A stretch of DNA of 64,000 nt from Psychrobacter glacincola (lineage in GTDB: Bacteria > Pseudomonadota > Gammaproteobacteria > Pseudomonadales > Moraxellaceae): contig NZ_CAJGZK010000005.1 in assembly GCF_904846215.1 (NCBI RefSeq), forward strand, positions 1 to 64,000. Reading direction: 5' to 3'. Every line of letters begins with the position of its first letter. Position 1 is the stretch's first letter. Positions 8,659 through 18,863 of this stretch are shown piece after piece. A program made the position numbers and the translations under genes. The notes under the pieces were generated by a model that made no database searches, had not been told where the DNA came from, and saw only the letters and a list, made by a program, of their open reading frames with translations.

Positions 8659-10656
8659 TTAATCTCTAGAGAGTGCTTCTACAGGGTCAAGTTTGGCTGC
8701 ATTACGTGCTGGTAAAAAGCCAAAAATCACGCCAATCAGCGTTGAGCAGACAAAGGCGGCAATAATGGACGTTGATGAATAAATGACTTTAAAGCTATCG
8801 CCGCCGACACGGTTAATCAGCTCACCGATGGCAAATGCCAGTCCAATACCTAACAATCCCCCTAAAATACAAACCAAAATAGCTTCTATCAAAAACTGCT
8901 GCATGATATCGCTTTGACGGGCGCCGACTGCCATACGTACGCCAATCTCATTGGTGCGCTCGGTCACGGATACCAGCATGATATTCATGACGCCAATACC
9001 ACCTACGATGAGCGAGATAATGGCGATAGAGGATATCAGCAAGGTCAGTGCTGCCGTTGTAGATTCAATGGTTTGACGGATAGAGTCAGAATTACGTATG
9101 CGAAAGTCATCGGTACCGTGACGGCTTTTCATCAGATCTGAGATAGCAGACTCAGCGGCAGAAGAGGAGATATTATTGTCAATCAGCGCCACAAAGCTTT
9201 CGATATAAGTGCTGCCTATGAGCCGTGACATCATGGTGGTATAGGGCATATATAAAGTAGGGGAGTCGACACTTCTACTAAAGCCGCCCTCGTTTGGCTC
9301 TAAAACGCCAATTACGCGCCCAGGGACGCTACCTATCAATAGCACCTCACCGATAGGGTTTGCTGTAGTAGGAAAAAAGGTCTTATGCGCATTGCTGTCG
9401 ATAATAATATCTTGGGTACGGCGTAAGATACTTTGTTCATCAAATCCTTGTCCCATTGCTAGTGTTTCGCCGCTGACATCGAGATAATCTTTACCAACGC
9501 CGCTGATGCTCGCGGCTTCTTGGACATTACGATAACGCACGCTCATATTGCTATTGAGCTGCGGGCTGACACTGAGCACATAAGGCTGATCAGCAATCGC
9601 TTGAGCGTCTTGTGGGGTCAAGTTGTTATCATTGTACTGGCGTCTAGGATCGCCGTAAGGGTAGCCGTCAGTGACGGTGATGGTATTGGTACCTAGTGAG
9701 CTGATATTGGACAATATCTGCTCTTGTGAGCCTTTACCGAGTCCAACGACTGACACCACAGAGGCGATACCAATGATGATCCCTAGCATGGTCAGTAGGG
9801 TACGCATTTTGTGGGCCCGCATGGCAAGCAAGGACATTTTAAACGCTTCAAACAAGCGGTCGATAAAGCTGCCAAAAGCGCTCTTACGGTGTTCGTCTAT
9901 TATCGAAGTAGATTGTGCGGCTGGGCGCTGATAGTTGTCGTTTTTATAATCGGCAATGATATAACCGTCTTTGATTTCAATCACGCGCTCAGCTTGGGCA
10001 GCAAGACTCGGGTCATGCGTCACCATAATAATGGTATGACCTTGCGCATTTAAGTCTTTTAAGATTTGTACGACATCTTTGCCAGACTTGCTATCTAGCG
10101 CGCCTGTTGGCTCATCCGCTAAGATGATGTCACCACCATTCATCAGCGCTCTTGCGATGGACACACGCTGCTGCTGACCGCCTGATAGCTGGCTTGGGCG
10201 ATTATTGACTTTGTCCGCCAGTCCCAAGTCTGATAAGAGCTTTTCGGCACGCTCATTGCGTGCTTGACCATCCATCCCTGCATAGACGGCAGGCACAGAG
10301 ACATTATCACGGGCACTGATATCACCCAATAAATGGTAACGTTGAAAAATAAAACCAAAGTGCTCACGGCGCAGTTTTGCCAGCTCATCAGGAGCTAAGC
10401 GATTCACAGATTGACCAAATACTTGATAATCGCCGGCAGTCGCTTGATCTAAGCAGCCTAAGATATTCATCAAAGTTGACTTACCTGAGCCTGATTGCCC
10501 AATGATAGCCACCATCTCACCTTGATGGATGGTTAGATTGATATCGTGCAATACACGAATGGTCTGCTCGCCGGCTTTAAACTCTCTGATCAAGCCTTTG
10601 ACTTGCATCAAAGGCTTACCAGTGGCGGCGTTAGCATAAAGGTCTTGGCTGCTCAT
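8659..10656 (-). CDS. macB: macrolide export ATP-binding/permease protein MacB
   Basis: 665 aa, full length for MacB (E. coli 648). The N-terminal ABC ATPase has Walker A GQSGSGKST (ending near residue 61), signature LSGGQQQR and Walker B ILADEPTGALDS. A membrane helix near residues 285-305 leads into the large periplasmic MacB core domain, followed by three C-terminal helices (starting ALTLLISSIAIISLIVGG). It should sit in the inner membrane with MacA and an outer-membrane TolC channel, exporting macrolides, toxins or lipopeptides. macA lies upstream with a 94-bp gap and the two probably form an operon. No tolC is in the window. Confidence 0.93.
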   Translation of the reverse strand: MSSQDLYANAATGKPLMQVKGLIREFKAGEQTIRVLHDINLTIHQGEMVAIIGQSGSGKSTLMNILGCLDQATAGDYQVFGQSVNRLAPDELAKLRREHFGFIFQRYHLLGDISARDNVSVPAVYAGMDGQARNERAEKLLSDLGLADKVNNRPSQLSGGQQQRVSIARALMNGGDIILADEPTGALDSKSGKDVVQILKDLNAQGHTIIMVTHDPSLAAQAERVIEIKDGYIIADYKNDNYQRPAAQSTSIIDEHRKSAFGSFIDRLFEAFKMSLLAMRAHKMRTLLTMLGIIIGIASVVSVVGLGKGSQEQILSNISSLGTNTITVTDGYPYGDPRRQYNDNNLTPQDAQAIADQPYVLSVSPQLNSNMSVRYRNVQEAASISGVGKDYLDVSGETLAMGQGFDEQSILRRTQDIIIDSNAHKTFFPTTANPIGEVLLIGSVPGRVIGVLEPNEGGFSRSVDSPTLYMPYTTMMSRLIGSTYIESFVALIDNNISSSAAESAISDLMKSRHGTDDFRIRNSDSIRQTIESTTAALTLLISSIAIISLIVGGIGVMNIMLVSVTERTNEIGVRMAVGARQSDIMQQFLIEAILVCILGGLLGIGLAFAIGELINRVGGDSFKVIYSSTSIIAAFVCSTLIGVIFGFLPARNAAKLDPVEALSRD

Positions 10657-10750
10657 TTACTATCCTGCTTATCTCAATCAATATCAAAGCTGATTTTTCG
10701 CTCGTTTGAATGTCATTTGAATCTTGTTATGTTTGAGTCTGTAATTGGTG

Positions 10751-12127
10751 CTAGAACGGTCGACCGCCTTTACCACCGCCGCCTTTACTGCCACTATCAG
10801 GTTCTTCTTCGCTTAAGATAACCTCGTCACCTTTTTTAAGACCACTCAATATCTCCGCATTGACGCGGTTATTGATACCGACTGTGACGGCTTGCTCAAC
10901 CACTGTGCCATCATCTTTAAGAACGCGGACATTCGCCATAGTTGTGCCAGAATCACTGTCAGCATTTGCCGTAGTATTCTTAGTAGTCACATTTTTTGAA
11001 TTTTTAGATTTTCCAGTTTTACCGGCAGGTTGCAGTGCGGCAGAAGGGATAAGTAGCGCGTCTTTTGCTTGATTAATGACAATATAAACTTGCGCGGTCA
11101 TATCGATACGAAAGCGGCGCTCGGTATTGGGCACTTCGATATAACCGACATAATAAATGGCAGCATCGGTAGAGCTGGTATCACTAATCTTTTCAGGAGC
11201 CGGTTCAATGGCTTTAAGGGTAGCATCATATTTTCGGTCGGGATTGCCGATGATATTAAAATAAACCGGCAAGCCTGCTTTGACGTTAATGACGTCAGCT
11301 TCAGAGATTTGTGCATTGATGCGCACGGTAGATAAATCCGCTAATGTCACAATGGTTGGCGCTGTTTGATTGGCGTTGACCGTCGTCCCTTGCTCAGTGG
11401 TCACAGATACGACGGTGCCTGACATCGGTGCCCGAATGGTGGTATAGCTTAAATCTTCTTGCGCAGTACTGACGTTGGTCTGAGACTTACGTAACGCTGC
11501 CTGCTGACTGTTAATATTCGCGGCACTAGTGGCAATAGCAGCTTTAGCCGTATCGATAGCGGCACGCGCATTGGCGACTGCTGCCTGTGCGGTTTGTACC
11601 TTTGTCCCCTGTGTATCATAATCCTGCTGTGATATCGCGTCGATAGCGAGTAAGCCTTGCAAGCGTGAAAAATCTGCTTGGGCTTGTCTTAACTCAGCTT
11701 GACGGCTTACAAGATCTGCTTGTGCGCTTTTTAAACCTGCTTGACGACTTAATGACTCAGCACGTGCACTTTGCAGACCCGCTTCACTTTGCTCAAGGCT
11801 CGCTTGCTCATTACTTAAACTGTTCTTTTGCGTTACTTGGTCAATCTGTGCAATCAAATCGCCTTTTTGCACTTCATCACCGACTTCAACGAATAGCCGC
11901 GTCACTTCACCAGAAACCTGCGCACCAACATCGACAGTATTAAGTGCTTTAACTTTACCCGATGCCATGACGTTATTTTCGATATCACCAATCTCAGCGG
12001 TTGCTGTCAGATAATTTGGCATCACTTCTTTTGGCTTAAATGTTTTATAGGCTAAAAACCCAAAAGCGATGATGACGAGGGCAATAATGCCCCATTTAAT
12101 AGCAGAGTTTTTGCTGATTTTGCGCAT
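10751..12127 (-). CDS. macA: periplasmic adaptor protein MacA (HlyD/RND-type)
   Basis: 458 aa. One N-terminal membrane anchor (WGIIALVIIAFGFLAYKTF) is followed by the lipoyl/barrel-sandwich half VDVGAQVSGEVTRLFVEVGDEVQKGDLIAQID. A long Ala/Gln-rich coiled-coil hairpin follows (about residues 100-220), then the second lipoyl half (YTTIRAPMSGTVVSV) and beta-barrel. The C-terminus is a Gly/Lys-rich tail ending GGRPF. It bridges MacB and an outer-membrane TolC. It precedes macB on the same strand. Confidence 0.92.
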   Translation of the reverse strand: MRKISKNSAIKWGIIALVIIAFGFLAYKTFKPKEVMPNYLTATAEIGDIENNVMASGKVKALNTVDVGAQVSGEVTRLFVEVGDEVQKGDLIAQIDQVTQKNSLSNEQASLEQSEAGLQSARAESLSRQAGLKSAQADLVSRQAELRQAQADFSRLQGLLAIDAISQQDYDTQGTKVQTAQAAVANARAAIDTAKAAIATSAANINSQQAALRKSQTNVSTAQEDLSYTTIRAPMSGTVVSVTTEQGTTVNANQTAPTIVTLADLSTVRINAQISEADVINVKAGLPVYFNIIGNPDRKYDATLKAIEPAPEKISDTSSTDAAIYYVGYIEVPNTERRFRIDMTAQVYIVINQAKDALLIPSAALQPAGKTGKSKNSKNVTTKNTTANADSDSGTTMANVRVLKDDGTVVEQAVTVGINNRVNAEILSGLKKGDEVILSEEEPDSGSKGGGGKGGRPF

Positions 12128-12378
12128 GACGACAATCCAATAACAAGGAAATCAAGTATAACTGTAAATGTAACTATAATAGAGGCTCGATGGACAAAAG
12201 GGAATGGGAGTTAGTTTGCGAAAGGTTAAGAAGCGATGTTGAGGCAGGTTTTGCAGAGGCTATTTGGATTTGTGCAGGAAGTCTATCGATGAAAAAGCAG
12301 GTTAAGAAATACTATCGTTATTAGAGATATTATTGATTATTGAATGATAAATAACTAACTAAGAATTCATAACTTTGG

Positions 12379-13467
12379 TTATTTAGTAGGGAACAAACGC
12401 TTACCTGTTAATTCAAGCGCGGCCTGCAATAACAACTCCCATGCTGGTTGGATGATAAGCCCTTTTATCGCCTGATCACAGCGATAAAGCAGCGCAGGCC
12501 ACGCGGCTGTTTGCGCTTTTGATTGACGACGACAAGCTTGCTGATATAAGCCTTGTTTACTGCGCCAAATACCTAGCGCTTGCGGATCTTGTCCGTCCAT
12601 TAATTGCATGATTTGCCGCATATCTTTACTAATAGCCCATAAAACCAAGGTTGTTGGCTCATCCGTGGCTTTGAGCTGAAATATAATTTTGGCAACTTGG
12701 GCGCTATTGCCAGAAAGCATTGCATCGGACAAATCAAAGACACTGAACTGCGCATCGCTGACCAATGCCGCTTGCAAGTCTGTAATGTCTAAGGCGACCT
12801 GTGACAAGGGCGAGCTAGAATTACTATTTTCTTGAGTAGCGACATTATTATTTGCCATGAGCTGCGGGGCAAACAGATAAGATAAGCGCCATAAGGTTTG
12901 ATAGGCACTGAGCAAATGATGTTCGGTATGTGACATCAGTAGCTGCCAAGCATCTTGCGATAGCGTTAAGCCAAACTGCTGCGCTTGTATCTGTAATAAC
13001 TGCTGACGCTGCTGCTCATTATACAAATTGCAGTCGATGACATGACCATATTGCGCAAATGGCGCAAACCATTTGCTGCTCTGAGCGCGTTTGTCTTGTT
13101 TTGGGGTCAACCATAATAAGCTATGACCGTGGCTACCTGCTTGAGCATCCTGTGCAAAGCGTTCAAGTTCCGTAATGACTGCCTTATCAGGCTTATGATT
13201 GCCTGTGACAATCAAGGCACTGGCATCATCAAATAAAGACTGGCTACCAAGCTCTGACAATACTTCTTGCCAGCTCTTAACTGATATCAATTCTATACGC
13301 TTAATGGCATAGTTTTGCGCACGCCAATGCGGTCGCAGTGCATCAACAAGCCATTGACTGAGTAATGGCTCATCACCATGTGACAGCCACAAGCCTGCTA
13401 CAGCAACTGCGGATTGCTGTAGCTTTGGATAAGCTTGTATAAAAGTATCTTGCATAAAGGCTGACAT
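12379..13467 (-). CDS. holA: DNA polymerase III delta subunit
   Basis: About 362 aa from the ATG at 13467; a TTG at 13473 and an ATG at 13455 are alternatives and none has a strong Shine-Dalgarno. The protein resembles HolA in length and in its C-terminal collar region. The delta subunit opens the beta clamp within the clamp-loader complex. As usual for HolA, no Walker ATP site is visible. The gene follows lptE after a ~60-bp gap, matching the leuS-lptE-holA order common in gammaproteobacteria, which strengthens the call. A Gln-rich stretch (LYNEQQRQQLLQIQAQQFG) lies mid-protein. Confidence 0.85.
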   Translation of the reverse strand: MSAFMQDTFIQAYPKLQQSAVAVAGLWLSHGDEPLLSQWLVDALRPHWRAQNYAIKRIELISVKSWQEVLSELGSQSLFDDASALIVTGNHKPDKAVITELERFAQDAQAGSHGHSLLWLTPKQDKRAQSSKWFAPFAQYGHVIDCNLYNEQQRQQLLQIQAQQFGLTLSQDAWQLLMSHTEHHLLSAYQTLWRLSYLFAPQLMANNNVATQENSNSSSPLSQVALDITDLQAALVSDAQFSVFDLSDAMLSGNSAQVAKIIFQLKATDEPTTLVLWAISKDMRQIMQLMDGQDPQALGIWRSKQGLYQQACRRQSKAQTAAWPALLYRCDQAIKGLIIQPAWELLLQAALELTGKRLFPTK

Positions 13468-13527
13468 ACACAAAGTTATGAATAAAAAAGCAAAGCTAAA
13501 AAATTGCTAAGCTATACTTGAGCTATA

Positions 13528-14187
13528 TCAAGGTTTGGGCACAAGAATCGCCGTAGCGCCTGTACCTTTACCGATTTGTGCAGAAGTAGTGGCGCTGGCA
13601 GGTGTCACCTTTGGCAGGGCAATCGCGACATATTGATCGGTGATACGTCTTGCTAAACTGTCATAGAGCCATTCACGAATTTGATCGCCTTGCTGATCGT
13701 CGGTGCTCACTGAGGCTTCGTTATACTGATAGCTACGCTCAATCTGAATTGGATTGCTGAGCGTCACAGGCTTACCGTTATCTATGCTTTGATAGCTGAC
13801 ATCCGCTGATATCACCAAGCGAATTTCTGTTAATACGCCGACCAGCTCATAACGCTTAAAACGTAAGTTGTTGACGGTAATCGCAGCGATGGTTTCAGCG
13901 CCAACCTTTTGGTTGTTATTAGCGACATCAGCCAAGGTCATGTTATCAATGACGTCAACGCCTAGTGCCTCTAGATGTCTTGTGAGTGGTAACTTCAGTG
14001 GAAATGACGTGCGATTGTCTTCGATAATCACCGCTGTTTTTGCCACATCAAACAGCATGGGCGTATCATAACCGCGTAGCTGAAAACCGCAACCGCTGAG
14101 ACTGGCAGCCGCCCCAACAATGGCAAACATTGGCAACGCTGCCAGTAATGCGGTCGCTAGTTTTTGTCTATTTGACTTATTAGGCAT
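13528..14187 (-). CDS. lptE: LPS-assembly lipoprotein LptE
   Basis: 219 aa. A signal peptide with lipobox ends LSGC, so the mature protein begins Cys-Gly-Phe-Gln-Leu-Arg-Gly, the typical LptE start. LptE plugs and assembles the LptD outer-membrane LPS channel. AAGGGA upstream of the ATG supports the start. It lies between leuS and holA on the same strand. The C-terminal ~20 residues are a low-complexity Thr/Ala/Gly tail. Confidence 0.92.
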   Translation of the reverse strand: MPNKSNRQKLATALLAALPMFAIVGAAASLSGCGFQLRGYDTPMLFDVAKTAVIIEDNRTSFPLKLPLTRHLEALGVDVIDNMTLADVANNNQKVGAETIAAITVNNLRFKRYELVGVLTEIRLVISADVSYQSIDNGKPVTLSNPIQIERSYQYNEASVSTDDQQGDQIREWLYDSLARRITDQYVAIALPKVTPASATTSAQIGKGTGATAILVPKP

Positions 14188-14300
14188 GTGCTTTTTCCCT
14201 TACATGATTTTTGATATGACGGCAGAGCAAGGTGCTTATCCGTCATAATCGCTATTCTTATTGTGATAAGAAAACCTAAAATATCCGCGTTTAATCAGCC

Positions 14301-17018
14301 TTAGCCTGCAACCACAATATTAACCAGTTTATTAGGTACGACGATCTCTTTTTTGATCTCACCGGTCAAGAACTTTGCTACGCTCTCAAGCGTACGTGCC
14401 TGTGCTTTTAGCTGCTCAGGATCGCTATTTGGCGCCACATCCATCTTACCGCGCATTTTACCATTGACCTGAATTACCATGGTAATCATGTCATGTACCA
14501 GTGCGTGCTCGTCGACTGTTGGGTAGCTGAGCGTCACCGTATCAAGTCCTAATTGCTCAAGTAAATGCTCGCCAATATGCGGCGCATATACCGATAGCAT
14601 AATCAATAAATCAATCAATGCTTCATGCTGTACTTGTAGCTCTTGCTCGCTATTGGCTTTAAAGTTACTCAGCTCATTAGCAAGCTCCATCAAGCTAGAT
14701 ACTGGCGTATTCAGTGCCAAACGCTGACCCAAATCACTGTCAATCTTGCCAATGGTTTCATGAGTTTTACGACGTAAAGCTTTGGCTTCTTTGCTTAAGC
14801 TGTCCGTATTTAAGGCTTCACCATTGAGTGTGCCATTGTTCAGAGTATTAAGGCTCAAATTGGCATCGGTTAACGCCTGTATATGCTCAGAAGCAATGCG
14901 CCATACTTTTTTCACAAAGTTATAAGGACCTTTTAGCGCGTCATCTGACCATTCTAGCGTTTGGTCGGCAGGGGCAGTAAATAAGGTATAAAGGCGAACG
15001 GTATCAGCACCATATTTATCGATGGTAATCTGTGGGTCAACGCCGTTGTTCTTGGACTTAGACATTTTTTCGATTTTGCCAATCGTCACTGGCTGGCCGT
15101 CTGCTTTTAGGATGGCTTTAATCGGCTGACCGCGCTCGTTAAAATCAATATCGATGTCTTCAGCAAAGTAATAAGTGGTGCTGCCATCAGCATTAACACG
15201 ATAGAAGGTACCAGCAAGCACCATACCTTGGGTCATCAAATTGGCAAATGGCTCATCACCTGATACCAAGTTTTCATCACGCATCAGCTTATGGAAGAAT
15301 CGTGCATAAAGCAGATGCATAACGGCGTGCTCGACACCGCCGATATATTGGTCAACTGGCAACCATTTATTTGCCGCCGACTTATTAACCATATTGGTCG
15401 CATCATGTGGGCTGGCAAAGCGCGCATAGTACCAGCTTGACTCTACAAAGGTATCAAAGGTATCGGTTTCGCGCTCAGCAGGATTACCACATTTAGGACA
15501 AGTGGTATTCACAAACTCTGGAATGTTTTTTAGCGGATTGCCGCGACCATCAGGGACGACGTCAGTTGGTAAAATCACTGGCAAATCTTGCTCTTCAACC
15601 GGTACCGTGCCGCAATGTTCACAGTTAATCATTGGGATAGGGCAGCCCCAATAACGCTGGCGTGAAACGCCCCAATCACGTAGACGATATTGAATTTTTT
15701 TCTTAGCAAGACCTTGTGGCGCAAGCTTGGCTAGCATGGCCTCAAAAGCCTGCTCAAAGTCCATGCCATCAAACTCACCTGAATTAACCAAGGTATTGCG
15801 CTCGGTATAAGCACGATTGTCATTACCTTCTTCTACCTCATCAAAATACTTGACAGGAATGTCGATCACTTGCTTAATTGGTAGCTTATATTTGACGGCA
15901 AACTCATAATCACGCTCATCGTGCGCCGGTACTGCCATGACCGCGCCTGAGCCATAGCTCATGAGCACATAGTTGGCAACCCATACTGGCACTTCTTCGC
16001 CAGTGAGTGGATGGGTCACAGTCAGACCAGTATCCATACCGATTTTTTCTGCTTTGGCTAGGTCTGCCTCTGCAACCGAACCTTTTTTGCAAAGGGCACA
16101 AAACTCAGCAATCGCTTTATTATGCTCAGAGGCATATTGGGCTAGCGGATGCGCTGCTGCCACTGCCACATAGGTGACACCCATCAAGGTATCAGGGCGA
16201 GTAGTAAAGACATCCAAGCTATTGCTTTGACCGGCAAGCTCATAAGGGAAATGCACTTCCATACCAGCACTACGACCAATCCAATTGCGCTGCATGGTGA
16301 TGACTTCAGATGGCCAATGACCCTCTAGCTGATCCAAATCATCAAGCAGCTCATCAGCATAATCGGTGATGTTAAAATAATACATCGGAATATCGCGCTT
16401 TTCGACCATAGCGCCACTGCGCCAGCCTTTACCGTCGATGACTTGCTCATTGGCGAGAACCGTATTGTCAATCGGATCCCAGTTGACCGTGGCAAGCTTT
16501 TTATAGACCAAGCCTTTTTTGTATAATTGCAAAAACAACCACTGTTCCCACTGATAATACTCAGGGCTACAAGTGGCAAATTCACGTGACCAGTCAATAG
16601 ACAATCCAAGCAATTTTAGCTGCGCGCGCATGCTATCAATATTTTCAAACGTCCATTTGGCAGGCGGTGTTTGATTGGCAATTGCGGCGTTTTCAGCGGG
16701 CAAGCCAAAACCATCCCAGCCCATTGGCTGCATGACCTCGAAACCTTTGAGGCGATAATAACGGCTCAATACATCAGAAATCGTATAGTTACGCACGTGA
16801 CCCATATGTAGCTTGCCGCTTGGATACGGAAACATCGACAGCATATAACGACTTGGTTTATCACTTGGCTCATTGCTCACTTCAAAACGTTTGTCAGTTG
16901 CCCATTTGGCTTGCTGCTGCGCTTCGATGAGCTGTGGCTGATATTGGCTATTATCGTTAGAAGTATTATTAGTATGGTTAATATTGGCAGTTTCTGCTGT
17001 CACGGCGTTGTTGCTCAT
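14301..17018 (-). CDS. leuS: leucyl-tRNA synthetase
   Basis: 905 aa (E. coli 860). The class I HIGH-type motif is PYPSGKLHMGHVRNY and the KMSKS loop is EKMSKSKNNGVDP. The editing CP1 domain contains the Thr-rich FTTRPDTLMGVTYV and the aspartate-containing AVPAHDERDYEF. A zinc-ribbon-like CPKCGNPAERETDTFDTFV is present. The extra length is an Asn/Thr-rich N-terminal extension of ~30 residues and an Asn/Leu-rich insertion near residues 740-765. It is the first gene of leuS-lptE-holA. The upstream spacer holds a palindromic element. Confidence 0.97.
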   Translation of the reverse strand: MSNNAVTAETANINHTNNTSNDNSQYQPQLIEAQQQAKWATDKRFEVSNEPSDKPSRYMLSMFPYPSGKLHMGHVRNYTISDVLSRYYRLKGFEVMQPMGWDGFGLPAENAAIANQTPPAKWTFENIDSMRAQLKLLGLSIDWSREFATCSPEYYQWEQWLFLQLYKKGLVYKKLATVNWDPIDNTVLANEQVIDGKGWRSGAMVEKRDIPMYYFNITDYADELLDDLDQLEGHWPSEVITMQRNWIGRSAGMEVHFPYELAGQSNSLDVFTTRPDTLMGVTYVAVAAAHPLAQYASEHNKAIAEFCALCKKGSVAEADLAKAEKIGMDTGLTVTHPLTGEEVPVWVANYVLMSYGSGAVMAVPAHDERDYEFAVKYKLPIKQVIDIPVKYFDEVEEGNDNRAYTERNTLVNSGEFDGMDFEQAFEAMLAKLAPQGLAKKKIQYRLRDWGVSRQRYWGCPIPMINCEHCGTVPVEEQDLPVILPTDVVPDGRGNPLKNIPEFVNTTCPKCGNPAERETDTFDTFVESSWYYARFASPHDATNMVNKSAANKWLPVDQYIGGVEHAVMHLLYARFFHKLMRDENLVSGDEPFANLMTQGMVLAGTFYRVNADGSTTYYFAEDIDIDFNERGQPIKAILKADGQPVTIGKIEKMSKSKNNGVDPQITIDKYGADTVRLYTLFTAPADQTLEWSDDALKGPYNFVKKVWRIASEHIQALTDANLSLNTLNNGTLNGEALNTDSLSKEAKALRRKTHETIGKIDSDLGQRLALNTPVSSLMELANELSNFKANSEQELQVQHEALIDLLIMLSVYAPHIGEHLLEQLGLDTVTLSYPTVDEHALVHDMITMVIQVNGKMRGKMDVAPNSDPEQLKAQARTLESVAKFLTGEIKKEIVVPNKLVNIVVAG

Positions 17019-17130
17019 AATTGGCTCGAAATGGTTATTACAGATAGATGGGGTGAAATTTTATAATGCCATAGCATAGCGTAATTTGGCGAAAATTGCG
17101 ACGATATGATGCCGCCTTTGATGGATTACC

Positions 17131-17269
17131 TATAGTTAAAATATCTTAAAAAACACTACAGTGCTGCTGGTATAAATTTTTTGCAGCCTCTGTCTGAGTA
17201 GGCACAGCAAGCAAGAAAAATTAATATCAGCAGTACTTGATGTATCAATATTACTTTTCCCTGACTATA
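17131..17269 (+). repeat. TATAGT-type palindromic element, copy 3
   Basis: Begins TATAGTTAAAATATCTT and ends CTGACTATA. The core is GCAGCCTCTGT ... GCACAGCAAGCAAG. The arms CTGCTGGTATAAATTTTT and AAAAATTAATATCAGCAG pair with a few mismatches or wobbles. It is nearly identical to copy 9 at 54626. It lies in the divergent leuS/arsC-like spacer. Confidence 0.85.
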
Positions 17270-17380
17270 GTGGTTTTTCGGCTTAGATTTATCGCTTGCC
17301 GATATCCAAATTTGACATGTGCCAGCTGCAGGCAGTATTTGAGTATAATAGACCGTAACGTTCATTGACGAGGAGTTCTT

Positions 17381-17752
17381 ATGACCATCACCATTTACGG
17401 TATTGAGTCTTGTAGTACTATGAAAAAAGCCTTTACCAAGCTTGATGAGTTGGGCATCAGCTATGATTTTCATGATTATAAAAAACAAGGCATCGACAAA
17501 GAAACGATACAGCGCTGGGTAAACGAGCTTGGGATAGATAAAGTGTTAAACAAGCGCGGAACCACATGGCGCAAGCTCGACGAAGAGCAAAAGCAAGCGG
17601 CAGATAGCAATATGGATAAAGCCATTGATTTGCTGATTGACAACACCAGTATGATTAAGCGTCCGATCGTTGAAGGTGAGTTTCCTGATAAAAATAAGCC
17701 GATATTATTATGCGGCTATGATGAAACCGAGTTCGATACAGGCTTTGCTTAA
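17381..17752 (+). CDS. Spx/ArsC-family (YffB-like) thioredoxin-fold protein
   Basis: 123 aa. Thioredoxin-like fold with a single N-terminal active-site Cys (YGIESCSTMKKAF) and the ArsC/Spx-family segments RGTTWRKL and LIDNTSMIKRPIVE. Members include glutathione-dependent arsenate reductase and YffB; the pattern GIESCSTMKKA fits YffB/MgsR-like proteins better than true ArsC. GAGGAG precedes the ATG. It is convergent with argB across a shared terminator. Confidence 0.87.
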   Translation: MTITIYGIESCSTMKKAFTKLDELGISYDFHDYKKQGIDKETIQRWVNELGIDKVLNKRGTTWRKLDEEQKQAADSNMDKAIDLLIDNTSMIKRPIVEGEFPDKNKPILLCGYDETEFDTGFA

Positions 17753-17772
17753 AAAAAGCTGTTTTGTGAATT

Positions 17773-17816
17773 AAAAAAGCCCGAGCTTGAATGTTAAATG
17801 CCAAGCTCGGGCTTTC
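17773..17816. terminator. bidirectional terminator between arsC-like gene and argB
   Basis: AAAGCCCGAGCTTG pairs with CAAGCTCGGGCTTT around a short AT-rich loop, with A and T runs on the two sides. It separates two convergent genes. Confidence 0.88.
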
Positions 17817-17835
17817 TAATCAACGATTATCGCTG

Positions 17836-18756
<921 letters not shown>

Positions 18757-18863
18757 CTAAAATACGGTATTAAGCGGTTGGTTATTGCTATAAAAATGTA
18801 TGGATAAAAAAGCCATGCCTGAAATAAACTGTGCTAACACTCAAAATTGATTGATATGACGGG

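Noticed and set aside
17156-17488. Minus-strand reading frame of 110 codons over the leuS/arsC-like spacer
   Set aside because: It runs through palindromic element copy 3 and into the arsC-like gene; a matching frame recurs in copy 9 at 54650-54841 only because the element is repeated. No ribosome site.
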